Shown: positions 25,528 to 34,082, numbered from the stretch's first letter. The stretch is DNA of 41,390 nucleotides from UBA9676 sp036522155 (GCA_036522155.1 DATDGI010000319.1:1-41390), one strand, 5' to 3'. Notes: generated by a model not told the origin, from the letters alone. Numbers and translations: made by a program.

Positions 25528-27780
25528 ATGTGCGGAATAGTCGGCTGCCTGGCGCTCTCACTCGAGGCCGACCCTGACCAGTCCTGGGTGGCGACCGCGA
25601 CCCAGCGGATCGGCCATCGCGGCCCCGATGACGACGGCTTCTACACCGACCACGATGTCGCGCTGGCCTACAAGCGGCTGGCCATCATCGACCTGTCGCT
25701 GGCCGGCCACCAGCCCATGCGGTCCGCCGACGGGCGCTACTGGATGATCTTCAACGGCGAGATCTACAACTACATCGAGCTGGGTGCCGAGCTCCGCAAC
25801 CAGGGCGTGGCCCTGCGCTCCAGCGGGGACTCCGAGGTGCTGCTTGAGATGTACGCCCGGGTCGGCAAGGACGTGGTGCACCGGCTGCGCGGCATGTACG
25901 CGTTCGCCATCTGGGACACCTGGACCCGCGAGCTGTTCTGCGCCCGCGACCCGTTCGGCATCAAGCCGTTCTACTACTGCATCGATCCCGAACCCAGCAG
26001 CGGGAACGGCCGCCGGGGCCGGCACGCGGCGCAGCCGGCCGGCCCGGAGCTGCCCGGCGGCGGCCAGGCAGGCAGCCCGGCCTGGGGCGAGGACCCCTGG
26101 GCCCCCGGGCCACCCCGGTCCGGTGAGCCGGAGAACTGGTTCACCCCCAAGCCCCGGCCGGGCTCGGCGGGGCGGCACGCCGCCCCGCCCGCCCCGGGCA
26201 GCGACGTGCCCGCCCCGCTGGGCCAGCCGGGCCCGGCCGGCGAGCCCGGCCCGGATCAGTGGGGTCCTGACGTGGACCCGGTGGGCTGGGGCCAGCCCGG
26301 CGACCGCCCGGCACCGCCCGGCGCCGGGCCGCAGGTGCCTGGCCGGCTGCTCCGGTTCGCTTCTGAGCGCAAGGCGCTGGCCGACCCGGGTGAGCTGCGC
26401 GCACTCGACCCCGACGAGCTGCGCCGGTACCTGTCGTTCCAGTACGTCCCGCTGCCCGGCACGCTCACCCCGCCGATCCAGGTGCTGCCGCCCGGGCACG
26501 CGATGATCGCCAAGCCGGGCGGGGATGTCAACGTCTACCGGTACTGGCGGGCCGACCTGCGGCCTGCGGCCGCGGCCACCGACGGCACGGCGCGCCGGAT
26601 CCTGGAGGTGATGCGCGACTCGGTCGCCGTCCACCTGCGCAGCGACGCCCCGCTCGGCGCCTTCCTGTCCGGCGGCATCGACTCGGCGGCGATCTGCGCG
26701 CTGGCCGCCGAGCACCGGCCGGACCTGCTCACCTTCACGGTCGGGTTCGAGCGCCAGGGCTACAGCGAGATCGACCGCGCACAGGAGACCGCGGCCGCGC
26801 TCGGGGTGAAGTCGGTCCCGTATGTGATCAGCCCGGAGGAGTTCTTCGGCTACCTGCCGCAGATCATCTGGCACCTGGACGACCCGATGGCCGACGCCGC
26901 CGCGGTACCGCTGTGGTTCGTCGCCCGTGAGGCCGCCAAGCAGGTCAAGGTGGTGCTGTCCGGCGAGGGCTCGGACGAGCTGTTCGGCGGCTACGCGATC
27001 TACCACCAGCCGGGCGTGGTCCGGGCCGGGGAGCGGCTGCCCGACTGGGGCCGGGCCCCGCTGAAGGCGGCGGCCTCCCTCATCCCGGCCGGGGTCAAGG
27101 GGAAGGGCCTGCTCGAGCGCACCTCGACCCCGCTGCGGCGGCGGTACATCGGCAACGCCCACGTCTTCACCGACGAGCAGGTCGGCCAGGTCACCCGGGG
27201 CGGCACCGCCGGGCCCTACGACGTCACCGACCCGATCTACGACCAGGCCGAGGAGGCCGGGCTTGACGACGTTTCCACCATGCAGCTGGTGGATATCAAT
27301 ACGTGGCTGGTCGGTGACATTCTGGTGAAGGCCGACCGGATGACCATGGCGCACAGCCTTGAGCTGCGAGTTCCTTTCCTCGACCGGGAAGTGATGGCGG
27401 TGGCGGCGCGGCTGGCCAGGGAGGAGAAGATCGGTGCCGGCACCACGAAGGCTGCGTTGCGCGCGGCCATGAGCGAGGTCCTGCCGCCGGCGGCCGCCCA
27501 GCGCGCCAAACTCGGCTTCCCCGTCCCCATTGGCCATTGGCTCAAGGGCGAGGCAGGCGGTTTCGCCGAGGCGGTGCTGCAGGACGCGCAGACCGACCAG
27601 TGGATCGACCGGCAGGCGGCGCTCGGGCTGCTGGCCAAGTTCCGGGCCGGCGACCCCACCGTGACCTGGCGCCATCTGTGGGTGCTCATCGTGTTCTCGC
27701 TGTGGCACCGGATCTACGTGGAGAAGGCCTACGACCCGATCGCGCTCGGCTGGGAGCCGGCGCCGGGGGCCGCCAGGTGA
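25528..27780 (+). CDS. Asparagine synthase-like glutamine amidotransferase with a 118-residue insertion
   Basis: The start is ATG 25528, because Cys2 of MCGIVGC must become the N-terminal nucleophile; a TAGGAT -10-like box lies at 25485-25490. The product is 750 aa versus about 600-650 for typical AsnB. The glutaminase domain has RLAIIDLSLAGHQPM, NGEIYNYIELG, SSGDSEVLLEMYARVG and DPFGIKPFYY. There it is interrupted at residues 154-271 by Pro/Gly/Trp-rich low-complexity sequence before resuming at GRLLRFASERKALAD. The synthetase domain has the PP-loop LSGGIDSAAICALA (Ser381-Ser386), LSGEGSDELFGGY, DRMTMAHSLELRVPFLD and KLGFPVPIGHWLKGEAGGF. It either makes asparagine or amidates an envelope glycan precursor. 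A 4-bp overlap (GTGA) with the polymerase gene favours the second. Confidence 0.93.
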   Translation: MCGIVGCLALSLEADPDQSWVATATQRIGHRGPDDDGFYTDHDVALAYKRLAIIDLSLAGHQPMRSADGRYWMIFNGEIYNYIELGAELRNQGVALRSSGDSEVLLEMYARVGKDVVHRLRGMYAFAIWDTWTRELFCARDPFGIKPFYYCIDPEPSSGNGRRGRHAAQPAGPELPGGGQAGSPAWGEDPWAPGPPRSGEPENWFTPKPRPGSAGRHAAPPAPGSDVPAPLGQPGPAGEPGPDQWGPDVDPVGWGQPGDRPAPPGAGPQVPGRLLRFASERKALADPGELRALDPDELRRYLSFQYVPLPGTLTPPIQVLPPGHAMIAKPGGDVNVYRYWRADLRPAAAATDGTARRILEVMRDSVAVHLRSDAPLGAFLSGGIDSAAICALAAEHRPDLLTFTVGFERQGYSEIDRAQETAAALGVKSVPYVISPEEFFGYLPQIIWHLDDPMADAAAVPLWFVAREAAKQVKVVLSGEGSDELFGGYAIYHQPGVVRAGERLPDWGRAPLKAAASLIPAGVKGKGLLERTSTPLRRRYIGNAHVFTDEQVGQVTRGGTAGPYDVTDPIYDQAEEAGLDDVSTMQLVDINTWLVGDILVKADRMTMAHSLELRVPFLDREVMAVAARLAREEKIGAGTTKAALRAAMSEVLPPAAAQRAKLGFPVPIGHWLKGEAGGFAEAVLQDAQTDQWIDRQAALGLLAKFRAGDPTVTWRHLWVLIVFSLWHRIYVEKAYDPIALGWEPAPGAAR

Positions 27781-30700
27781 CCGAGCCGCGCATCAGCGTC
27801 GTGGTTCCGTTCTTCAACAACGGGGACGTGCTGGGCGACTGCCTGGAGTCGATCGCCGCGCAGACCTTCACCGGTCTGGAAGTGATCATGGTGGACGACG
27901 GGTCCACCGACAGCGGCGCCGAGGTGGCCCGGGCGTGGGCCGCCCGCGACCCGCGGTTCCGGCTGATCCACAGCCCGCACGGCGGCCCCGGCGGCGCCCG
28001 CAACCGCGGCGTCGAGCAGGCCCGCGGCGAGTTCCTGGCCTTCGTGGACGGCGACGACATGCTGCCGCCGCACGCGTATGAGGTGCTGCTGCACACGCTG
28101 GAGCAGTCCGGCTCGGACTTCGTCTCCGGCGCGGTCAACCGGATCGGCACCGAGGGCGTGAAGCCGTCCGCGCTGCACGCCCGGGCGATCAAGGGCCGCC
28201 GGATCGGCACCCATGTGACCCGCCGCCCCGAGCTGCTGTACGACATCTCGGTCTGGAACAAGCTGTTCCGCCGCTCGTTCTGGGACTCCCACGGCCTGGC
28301 CTACCCCGAGCAGATGGTGTGGGAGGACATCCAGCTGATGACCCAGGCGCACGTGCTGGCCCGGGCCGTGGACGTCATCGATGACTACGTCTACTACTGG
28401 CGCGAGCGCGCGGCCGGCGCGCTGTCCATCACCCAGAACCGCACCGACATTCACAACCTTCGTGACCGCATAACGGCGCTGCTGGCCATCGACGAGTTCC
28501 TCCGGTCCCACGCCCCGGCCCGGACCCTGCGCCAGCACCAGCGGAAGGCCCTGGTCAACGACCTCTGGCTGTATGTGCGCGACCTCTGCCGGGTCGACGC
28601 CGGCTACCTGACCGAGTACTTCGACCTGGCCAACTCCTACCTCGGCCAGGTCCGCCCGCGGGTGCTGCGCAGCCTGCCCGCCAGCCACAAGCTCGCCTAC
28701 TACCTGACCCGCCAGCGGCTGCGCGGCCAGCTGATCGACTACCTGACCTGGCAGCTGGACCAGAAGGTGAGCACCGTCGGCGTGGTCCGCCGGTTCGGCC
28801 GGCTGCGGGCCGACCTGCCGTTCCGCACCGACAAGACGCTGAAGATCCCGGGGTATGTGTACCGGCCGCACTGGCGGGACCTCGACCCGTTCGTGCAGGT
28901 GGAAAGCGTCAGCTGGCAGCGCGGCAACCTGGTCATCGCCGGGCTGGCCTACGTGCCGTCGATCGACATCAGCAAGCGCCGCTACACCAACAAGATCGTC
29001 ATCCTGCGGCCCCGGCACCGGTTCCGGCCGCCCATCGTCACCCTGTGCACGTCGTGGCGGCACCCGCGGGCGACCGTGCTGTCCGGGCAGGAGGACTACG
29101 ACTACGCGTGGGCCGGGTTCCGGGCCGAGATCAGTTCCCGCTGGTTCCGCGTCGCCGGGCGCTGGCTGACCGGCGACTGGGACTGCTTCATTTGCGTGCG
29201 CGGGCACGGCGTGTGGCGGCCGGCCCGGCTGCACAGCCCGGCGCTGGGCGAGGCCGGGCGGCCCGGCTTCCTTGAGCCGGCCCCGGGGTTGCAGGTCCGG
29301 CCCACCTGGGTCGGGCGGCACCTGCACGTGGGCGTGGTCCGGACCCCGGCCCGGCTGGCCTCGTTCACCTGCGGCGAGGCCGAACTGGTGCTTGAGGTGA
29401 GCCTGGAGGTGCCCGACGCCGCCCAGGCGGCCCCGGCCAGCGCCGAGTTCGTGCTGGTCCGGCCGGGTGGCCGGGAGTCACACCGCTACCCCGCCTCGGT
29501 CACGGGGCGGGCCGGCGGGCAGGCCCGGGTGCATGGCGCGATCCCGCTCGCCGCGCTGCCGGCCAGCCCCGGGCCCGCCGAGCGGGCCGCCACCGCCAGC
29601 CAGGACGAGGGCTGCCACTGGGATCTGTACGTCAGGCCGGCGGGGCAGCGCCGCCTGCCGGTGACCTTCCCGTCCGACGTGGCCGAGGCGCAGCACCGGC
29701 TCTGTGACCGGGAAGTCGTGGTGGAGCGGACCCAGCACGGCACCGTCAGCCTGACCGAACGGGCCCCCAGGCCACTGCTGACCGAGCACTCCTGGACCCC
29801 GGACGGCAGCCTGCTGCTGGCCGGCCGGTACCTGGGCCCGCCCGGGTCCTCGCTGAGCCTGGTGCTGCGCAGCCGGGATGCCAGCGAGGAGTACACGGTC
29901 GGCTGTGACCGGGACGGGGACCGGTTCACCGCCCGGCTGGACGTCGCCGCCATGCCGGCCTTCGGCGAGGCGGTGCCGCTGCGGGACGGGCCGTGGGACA
30001 TCCGCGCCCAGGTCAGGTCCGGGCCCGCCGCCCGCGTCATCGATGTCGGCTATGACCACGCCCGGCTGGCGGAGATCACGCACAAGAAGGTCGCGGCCGG
30101 GCCCAAGCTGTACGCGTTCACCACGGCCGGCTACGACGCCCCGGTGATCACCGCCGAGCCCCGGCTGCGGCTGTCGGAACAGGGCAACTTCAACCGGCGG
30201 GTGCTGCGGCGGGCGCTGTACCCGATCCAGTCCCGCCGCCCGCTGCGGGACGCGGTGCTGTTCGCCAGCTGGAACGGCAAGCAGTGCGCGGACAACCCGC
30301 GCGGGATCGCCGAGGAACTGCGCCGCCGCGGCGACGACCGGGAGCACATCTGGGTGGTGGCCGACTACACCACGCCCGCCCCGGCCGGTGACCGGCTGGT
30401 GCTGTCCGGCACGGAGGAGTACTTCGAGGCGCTGGCGCGCTGCCGGTACATCATCGCCAACGACGACATGCCGCCGTACTTCCGCAAGCGGGAGGGCCAG
30501 ATCTACCTGCAGACCTGGCACGGCACGCCGCTGAAGAAGATCGGCTTCGACATCGACCGGCCGCAGTTCGCCAGCGGCACGGCCTACTTCGAGCACCTGG
30601 CCGACGACGTCGCCAAGTGGGACCTGCTGCTGTCGCAGAACCCGTTCAGCACGCCGATCTTCCGCCGGGCGTTCCGGTTCGGCGGCGAGATCTGCGAGAC

Positions 30701-31325
30701 CGGCTACCCCCGTAACGACGTGCTCGCCCGCGCCGACACGATGACCGTGCAGGCCCGGCGGCGGCTCGGGATTGCCGACGGCAAGCGGGTCGTGCTGTAC
30801 GCGCCGACCTGGCGGGACAACCAGTTCTACGCGTCGGGCCGGTACCGGTTCGACCTGCGGCTGGACCTGGAACGCGCCTGGCAGGTCCTCGGGCCCGACT
30901 ACGTAGTCCTGGTCCGCGGTCACCACCACCTGGCCAGCGACGTCACCGCCGGGGCACGGCCCTCCTTCGCGCTCAACGTCACCGGCTATCCCGACATCGC
31001 GGAATTGTTCCTGGTCTCTGATGTGCTTATCACCGACTATTCCTCGGTGATGTTCGATTTCGCGGCGACCGGCCGTCCGATGCTTTTCTTCACCTATGAC
31101 CTTGAGCAGTACCGTGACCAGCTGCGCGGCTTTTATTTCGATTTCGAGGCGGAGGCGCCGGGGCCGCTGCTCGCCACCTCGGACGAGGTGCTGGCGGCCA
31201 TCACCGACCTGGACCAGGTCACCGCGGGCTACGAACCCGCATATAGGGCCTTCGCCGCCAAGTACTGCCCGCTGGACGACGGCAAGGCCGGCGCCCGGGT
31301 ATGCGACCGGCTGTTCCGCGACTAA
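27777..31325 (+). CDS. GT2 glycosyltransferase fused to TagF-like polyol-phosphate polymerase
   Basis: GTG 27777 overlaps the asnB stop. The product is 1182 aa. Residues 1 to about 230 are a GT-A glycosyltransferase: RISVVVPFFNNGDVLGDCLE, VDDGSTD (about residue 39) and LAFVDGDDMLPP (DxD near residue 90). Residues about 230-370 are helical. Residues about 370-810 are a beta-rich region I do not recognise. Residues about 820-1182 are a CDP-glycerol glycerophosphotransferase domain: LFASWNGKQCADNPRGIAEE, LQTWHGTPLKKIGFDI, ETGYPRNDVL, VLYAPTWRDNQFY, VLVRGHHH, and DVLITDYSSVMFDFAATGRP. Such enzymes polymerise glycerol- or ribitol-phosphate in teichoic acids at the inner membrane face. No CDP-glycerol synthesis gene is in the window. 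I infer assembly of a glycosylated polyol-phosphate polymer. Confidence 0.92.
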   Translation: MTEPRISVVVPFFNNGDVLGDCLESIAAQTFTGLEVIMVDDGSTDSGAEVARAWAARDPRFRLIHSPHGGPGGARNRGVEQARGEFLAFVDGDDMLPPHAYEVLLHTLEQSGSDFVSGAVNRIGTEGVKPSALHARAIKGRRIGTHVTRRPELLYDISVWNKLFRRSFWDSHGLAYPEQMVWEDIQLMTQAHVLARAVDVIDDYVYYWRERAAGALSITQNRTDIHNLRDRITALLAIDEFLRSHAPARTLRQHQRKALVNDLWLYVRDLCRVDAGYLTEYFDLANSYLGQVRPRVLRSLPASHKLAYYLTRQRLRGQLIDYLTWQLDQKVSTVGVVRRFGRLRADLPFRTDKTLKIPGYVYRPHWRDLDPFVQVESVSWQRGNLVIAGLAYVPSIDISKRRYTNKIVILRPRHRFRPPIVTLCTSWRHPRATVLSGQEDYDYAWAGFRAEISSRWFRVAGRWLTGDWDCFICVRGHGVWRPARLHSPALGEAGRPGFLEPAPGLQVRPTWVGRHLHVGVVRTPARLASFTCGEAELVLEVSLEVPDAAQAAPASAEFVLVRPGGRESHRYPASVTGRAGGQARVHGAIPLAALPASPGPAERAATASQDEGCHWDLYVRPAGQRRLPVTFPSDVAEAQHRLCDREVVVERTQHGTVSLTERAPRPLLTEHSWTPDGSLLLAGRYLGPPGSSLSLVLRSRDASEEYTVGCDRDGDRFTARLDVAAMPAFGEAVPLRDGPWDIRAQVRSGPAARVIDVGYDHARLAEITHKKVAAGPKLYAFTTAGYDAPVITAEPRLRLSEQGNFNRRVLRRALYPIQSRRPLRDAVLFASWNGKQCADNPRGIAEELRRRGDDREHIWVVADYTTPAPAGDRLVLSGTEEYFEALARCRYIIANDDMPPYFRKREGQIYLQTWHGTPLKKIGFDIDRPQFASGTAYFEHLADDVAKWDLLLSQNPFSTPIFRRAFRFGGEICETGYPRNDVLARADTMTVQARRRLGIADGKRVVLYAPTWRDNQFYASGRYRFDLRLDLERAWQVLGPDYVVLVRGHHHLASDVTAGARPSFALNVTGYPDIAELFLVSDVLITDYSSVMFDFAATGRPMLFFTYDLEQYRDQLRGFYFDFEAEAPGPLLATSDEVLAAITDLDQVTAGYEPAYRAFAAKYCPLDDGKAGARVCDRLFRD

Positions 31326-31458
31326 CGGTTTCCTGGCCAGCCGGCAGTTATTCAGAATGCCCGCCCGGTAAGCTTTCTGGCAGTCCATGGTGCAGCGGTG
31401 GCGTGCCAGGGGGTAAATGCAGGCCGCCACGTCCGGGTGACGGCCGGACCGGGGGGCC

Positions 31459-33168
31459 ATGCCTGGGATAGCACGCGCGGTGACGGAGCCGGTGGTGGGT
31501 CGCCCGCCCGGCATCAGCGGGGAGCCGGGGCAGCGGGGAGCGGCGCACCGGAAGCCGCGGGGGGAACGGCCCGCGGGCCGGCTGCGGGGGGTGCCGGGCA
31601 CCGCCGTTCTGCTGATTCCGGGTCTTGCCCTGCTGCTGGCGGACGGGTACCGGCTGGGGGCCGTGTCGCTGTGGCGCGACGAGGCGTACACGCTGGACGG
31701 CGCGGGCCGGCCGGTGGCGCGGATCCTGGCCATGCTGCCGCACACCGACGCGGTCAACAGCCCCTACTACGTGGTCATGCATGGCGCCATCGCGGTGCTG
31801 GGCACGTCCGCCGCCGCGCTGCGGCTGCCGTCGCTGCTGGGCATGGCGGTGGCCGCGGTGGTGACCGCGGCGATCGGGCGGCGGCTGGCCCGCGCCGCCG
31901 CCTTGCCTGCCCCCGCCCTGACCGGGGTGCTGGCCGGGCTGCTGATGGTGGCCGCCCCGCAGGTGACCAGGTACGCGCAGGAGGCACGCTCGTACGGACT
32001 GGTCACCATGTGCGCGGCGATCGCCAGCTACCTGCTGTTGCGCGCCCTGGCGGAGCGCCGCTGGTCCTGGTGGGCGGGCTACGGCGCGGTCATGCTGCTG
32101 GCCGGGCTGCTCAACCTGCTGGCCCTGCTCCTGCTGGCGGCGCACGGGGTGACGGTCCTGGCCGCCCGGGCCAGGCAGCGGGCCAGCGGGGACCCAGCCG
32201 GGGCGGTGGCGCCCCGCTGGCTGGCCGTGGCCGCCGTGGTCACGCTGCTGCTGACCCCGCTGGCCGCGGCCGGGTTCCGCCAGCGCCGCCAGATCGGCTG
32301 GCTGGCCCGGCCCGGCGGGAACGCGGCCGCCCACCTGGTGGTCGGGCTGGCCGGGTCGGATGCGCTGGTCCCGCTGGCCGCCGGGCTGGTGGCCGGCTGC
32401 GTGATCGCCACCCTGGCTATCCGGCCGCGGCCGGACGTAGACATCGCCACCCTGGCCGGGCCGTGGCTGGTGCTGCCGCCAGCGATCCTGCTCGCGGTGT
32501 CGCAGGTCCACCCGGTCTACGACTCCCGCTACATCGCCTACATCCTGCCGGCGTTCGCCCTGCTGACCGCCGGGGGGCTGGCCTGGCTCACCCGGGTCAC
32601 CGCGCGGATCCTGCGGGGGCCGCTGCTCGATGTGCCCGCCCGGTGGCAGCCGGCCCTGGCCTGGATCCCGGCCATGCTAGCCATGGCGCTGGTGGCGGCG
32701 CTGATCGCCGGCCCGCAGCAAGTGATCCGCCGGCCCAGCTCGCGGCCGGACGATCTGCGCCGGGCGGCGGCGGTCATCGCCGCCCGGGAACGCCCCGGCG
32801 ACGCGGTGCTGTACCTGCCGTCGAACAAGCGGGTGTTCAGCATGGGCTACCCGGCGCCGTACCGGCGGCTGCGCGACGTGGCGCTGGCGCTGTCCCCGGC
32901 CGCCGCGAACAACCTGGTCGGCACCGAGGTGCGGGTGCCGGTCCTGCGGGCCAGGTTCGCCAGCGTGCAGCGGGTGTGGGTGATCAGCGGCCGGAGCCGG
33001 CGGCTGTTCCGGCATCCGGTCAGCCGCCTGAACAAGGCCGAGGTTGCCCTGCTCCGGCCGTTCCACCTGATCGGCCGCTGGTACGTGGGCCAGGGAATGG
33101 TCAGCCTGTTCCGCCGCAACCAGCACCGTGCCCGCCCGGCCGGCTGGTCGCACCTCCGGCCTCCCTGA
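31459..33168 (+). CDS. GT-C type membrane glycosyltransferase (ArnT/PMT-like)
   Basis: The product is 569 aa from ATG 31459, with GGGGGG just upstream. A basic N-terminus leads into about ten hydrophobic helices (AVLLIPGLALLLADGYRLG; LPSLLGMAVAAVVTAAIG; LTGVLAGLLMVAAPQVT; YGAVMLLAGLLNLLALLLLA). The first extracytoplasmic loop has WRDEAYTLDG with the acidic Asp74-Glu75 pair used by lipid-linked-sugar GT-C enzymes, followed by HTDAVNSPYYVVMHG and RYAQEARSYGLVTMCA. VHPVYDSRYIAYILPAFALL lies later. The C-terminal 130 residues are a soluble domain. It probably transfers a sugar from a polyprenyl-phosphate donor outside the membrane. It lies 133 bp after the TagF-fusion gene on the same strand, so decoration of that polymer is a reasonable guess. 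Confidence 0.85.
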   Translation: MPGIARAVTEPVVGRPPGISGEPGQRGAAHRKPRGERPAGRLRGVPGTAVLLIPGLALLLADGYRLGAVSLWRDEAYTLDGAGRPVARILAMLPHTDAVNSPYYVVMHGAIAVLGTSAAALRLPSLLGMAVAAVVTAAIGRRLARAAALPAPALTGVLAGLLMVAAPQVTRYAQEARSYGLVTMCAAIASYLLLRALAERRWSWWAGYGAVMLLAGLLNLLALLLLAAHGVTVLAARARQRASGDPAGAVAPRWLAVAAVVTLLLTPLAAAGFRQRRQIGWLARPGGNAAAHLVVGLAGSDALVPLAAGLVAGCVIATLAIRPRPDVDIATLAGPWLVLPPAILLAVSQVHPVYDSRYIAYILPAFALLTAGGLAWLTRVTARILRGPLLDVPARWQPALAWIPAMLAMALVAALIAGPQQVIRRPSSRPDDLRRAAAVIAARERPGDAVLYLPSNKRVFSMGYPAPYRRLRDVALALSPAAANNLVGTEVRVPVLRARFASVQRVWVISGRSRRLFRHPVSRLNKAEVALLRPFHLIGRWYVGQGMVSLFRRNQHRARPAGWSHLRPP

Positions 33169-33190
33169 GGCCGCGGGCCCGGCAGGACCT

Positions 33191-33226
33191 GGACGATCTG
33201 GGTCGTTGACACCGCCCAAATCGTCC
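33191..33226. terminator. Stem-loop between convergent genes
   Basis: GGACGAT...GGG (33191-33202) pairs with CCC...ATCGTCC (33215-33226), a 7+3 bp stem with a 2x2 internal mismatch and a 12-nt loop. It lies in the 96-bp gap between the stops of the GT-C gene and the sigma factor gene, so it probably ends transcription from one or both sides. Confidence 0.65.
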
Positions 33227-33264
33227 AAGTCCCGGCTTGGTGCTGGGCGGGTGAGAGCGTCGGG

Positions 33265-33843
33265 TCAGGGGGTCAGAGGGGCGAGACCGTGGCCGGGGGC
33301 GTAGGCGGCCAGCTTGTCGCGCAGCCGGCCCCGGCCCCGGTGCAGCCGGGACATGACCGTCCCGATCGGGGTGCCCATGATCTCGGCGATCTCCTTGTAG
33401 GCGTAACCCTCGATGTCCGCCAGGTAGACCGCGACCTTGAACTCTTCCGGCAGATCACGGAGCGCCCGCAGGATCTCCGAGTCGGCCATCCGGTCCAGCG
33501 CCTCCGCTTCGGCCGACCGGGCCGGCGGGGACAGCGGGTTGCTGGGCAGCTGCCAGTCCTGCAGATCGCCGCTGACCGCCTGCCGCGGTTCCCGGCGGCG
33601 CTTGCGGTAGCCGTTGATGAACGTGTTGGCCAGGATCCGGTGCAGCCACGCCCGCAGGTTGGTGCCCGGGCGGAACTGGTGGAAGGCCGCGAAAGCCTTG
33701 ACCGACGTCTCCTGCACGAGATCCTCGGCGTCGGTGGGGTTGCGGGTCATCCGGAGGGCAGCGGGGTACAGCTGGCCAAGGAAGGGCACGACGTCGCGCT
33801 CGAAGCGCACGTCGCGGTCAGGCGCCTGCTCCGGGTTCCCCAT
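33265..33843 (-). CDS. sigR: SigR/SigH-type ECF RNA polymerase sigma factor
   Basis: The product is 192 aa from ATG 33843, with GGAG seven bases upstream. Region 2 reads YPAALRMTRNPTDAEDLVQE, TSVKAFAAFHQFRPGTNLRA, WLHRILANTFINGYRKRRRE, and region 4 reads LPEEFKVAVYLADIEGYAYK, EIAEIMGTPIGTVMSRLHRG. From memory this closely matches Streptomyces SigR and mycobacterial SigH, which direct the thiol-oxidative (disulfide) stress regulon. In those organisms the zinc anti-sigma factor RsrA/RshA is encoded directly downstream. Here the downstream DNA is a hairpin and a convergent GT-C gene, so no anti-sigma gene adjoins it. A TATAGG box (33878-33873) about 30 bp before the ATG is a possible -10 element. 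Confidence 0.92.
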   Translation of the reverse strand: MGNPEQAPDRDVRFERDVVPFLGQLYPAALRMTRNPTDAEDLVQETSVKAFAAFHQFRPGTNLRAWLHRILANTFINGYRKRRREPRQAVSGDLQDWQLPSNPLSPPARSAEAEALDRMADSEILRALRDLPEEFKVAVYLADIEGYAYKEIAEIMGTPIGTVMSRLHRGRGRLRDKLAAYAPGHGLAPLTP

Positions 33844-33963
33844 AGTTACGCTCCGCTTCTATTGACCCTCACCCTATAGACGTGCGCAAGCCCCCATCCG
33901 GCTCGATCCGGCTGGCCCCGGCTTGGCGCATCCCAGGGAATTCCCTTCTACCCACGGATCCTG

Positions 33964-34013
33964 GGTGTTACCTGAAAGCTGGTTAGGAACATTCTCGCGC
34001 CAGCGGTAACGCC
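33964..34013 (+). other. Bulged 14-bp stem-loop, candidate leader RNA element
   Basis: As plus-strand RNA, GGUGUUACC (33964-33972) pairs with GGUAACGCC (34005-34013) through nine continuous pairs including one G-U. After a 5-nt bulge (UGAAA), GCUGG (33978-33982) pairs with CCAGC (34000-34004), closing a 17-nt loop. On the minus strand the G-U becomes an A-C mismatch, so the fold favours rightward RNA. It would sit in the leader of the methyltransferase gene, about 130 nt before its GTG. No known riboswitch is recognised. Confidence 0.45.
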
Positions 34014-34082
34014 GGGTGTTCGCGCCCCCTAGCTGGCCCTTCGCTGGCCGGCGGCCGCCGGCCGGTAGCTGACGGGCCGGCT

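Noticed and set aside
25558..27708. 716-codon minus-strand open frame opposite asnB
   Set aside because: Composition (His, Val, Asp, Arg, Gly, Gln) is that of a codon-mirror frame; the plus strand carries all AsnB motifs.
29478..31757. 759-codon minus-strand open frame opposite the TagF-like domain
   Set aside because: Antisense to conserved catalytic motifs, no ribosome binding site and no recognisable domain.
33937..33965. SigR autoregulatory promoter
   Set aside because: GGGAAT is present, but no GTT lies 18-19 bp downstream on either strand.
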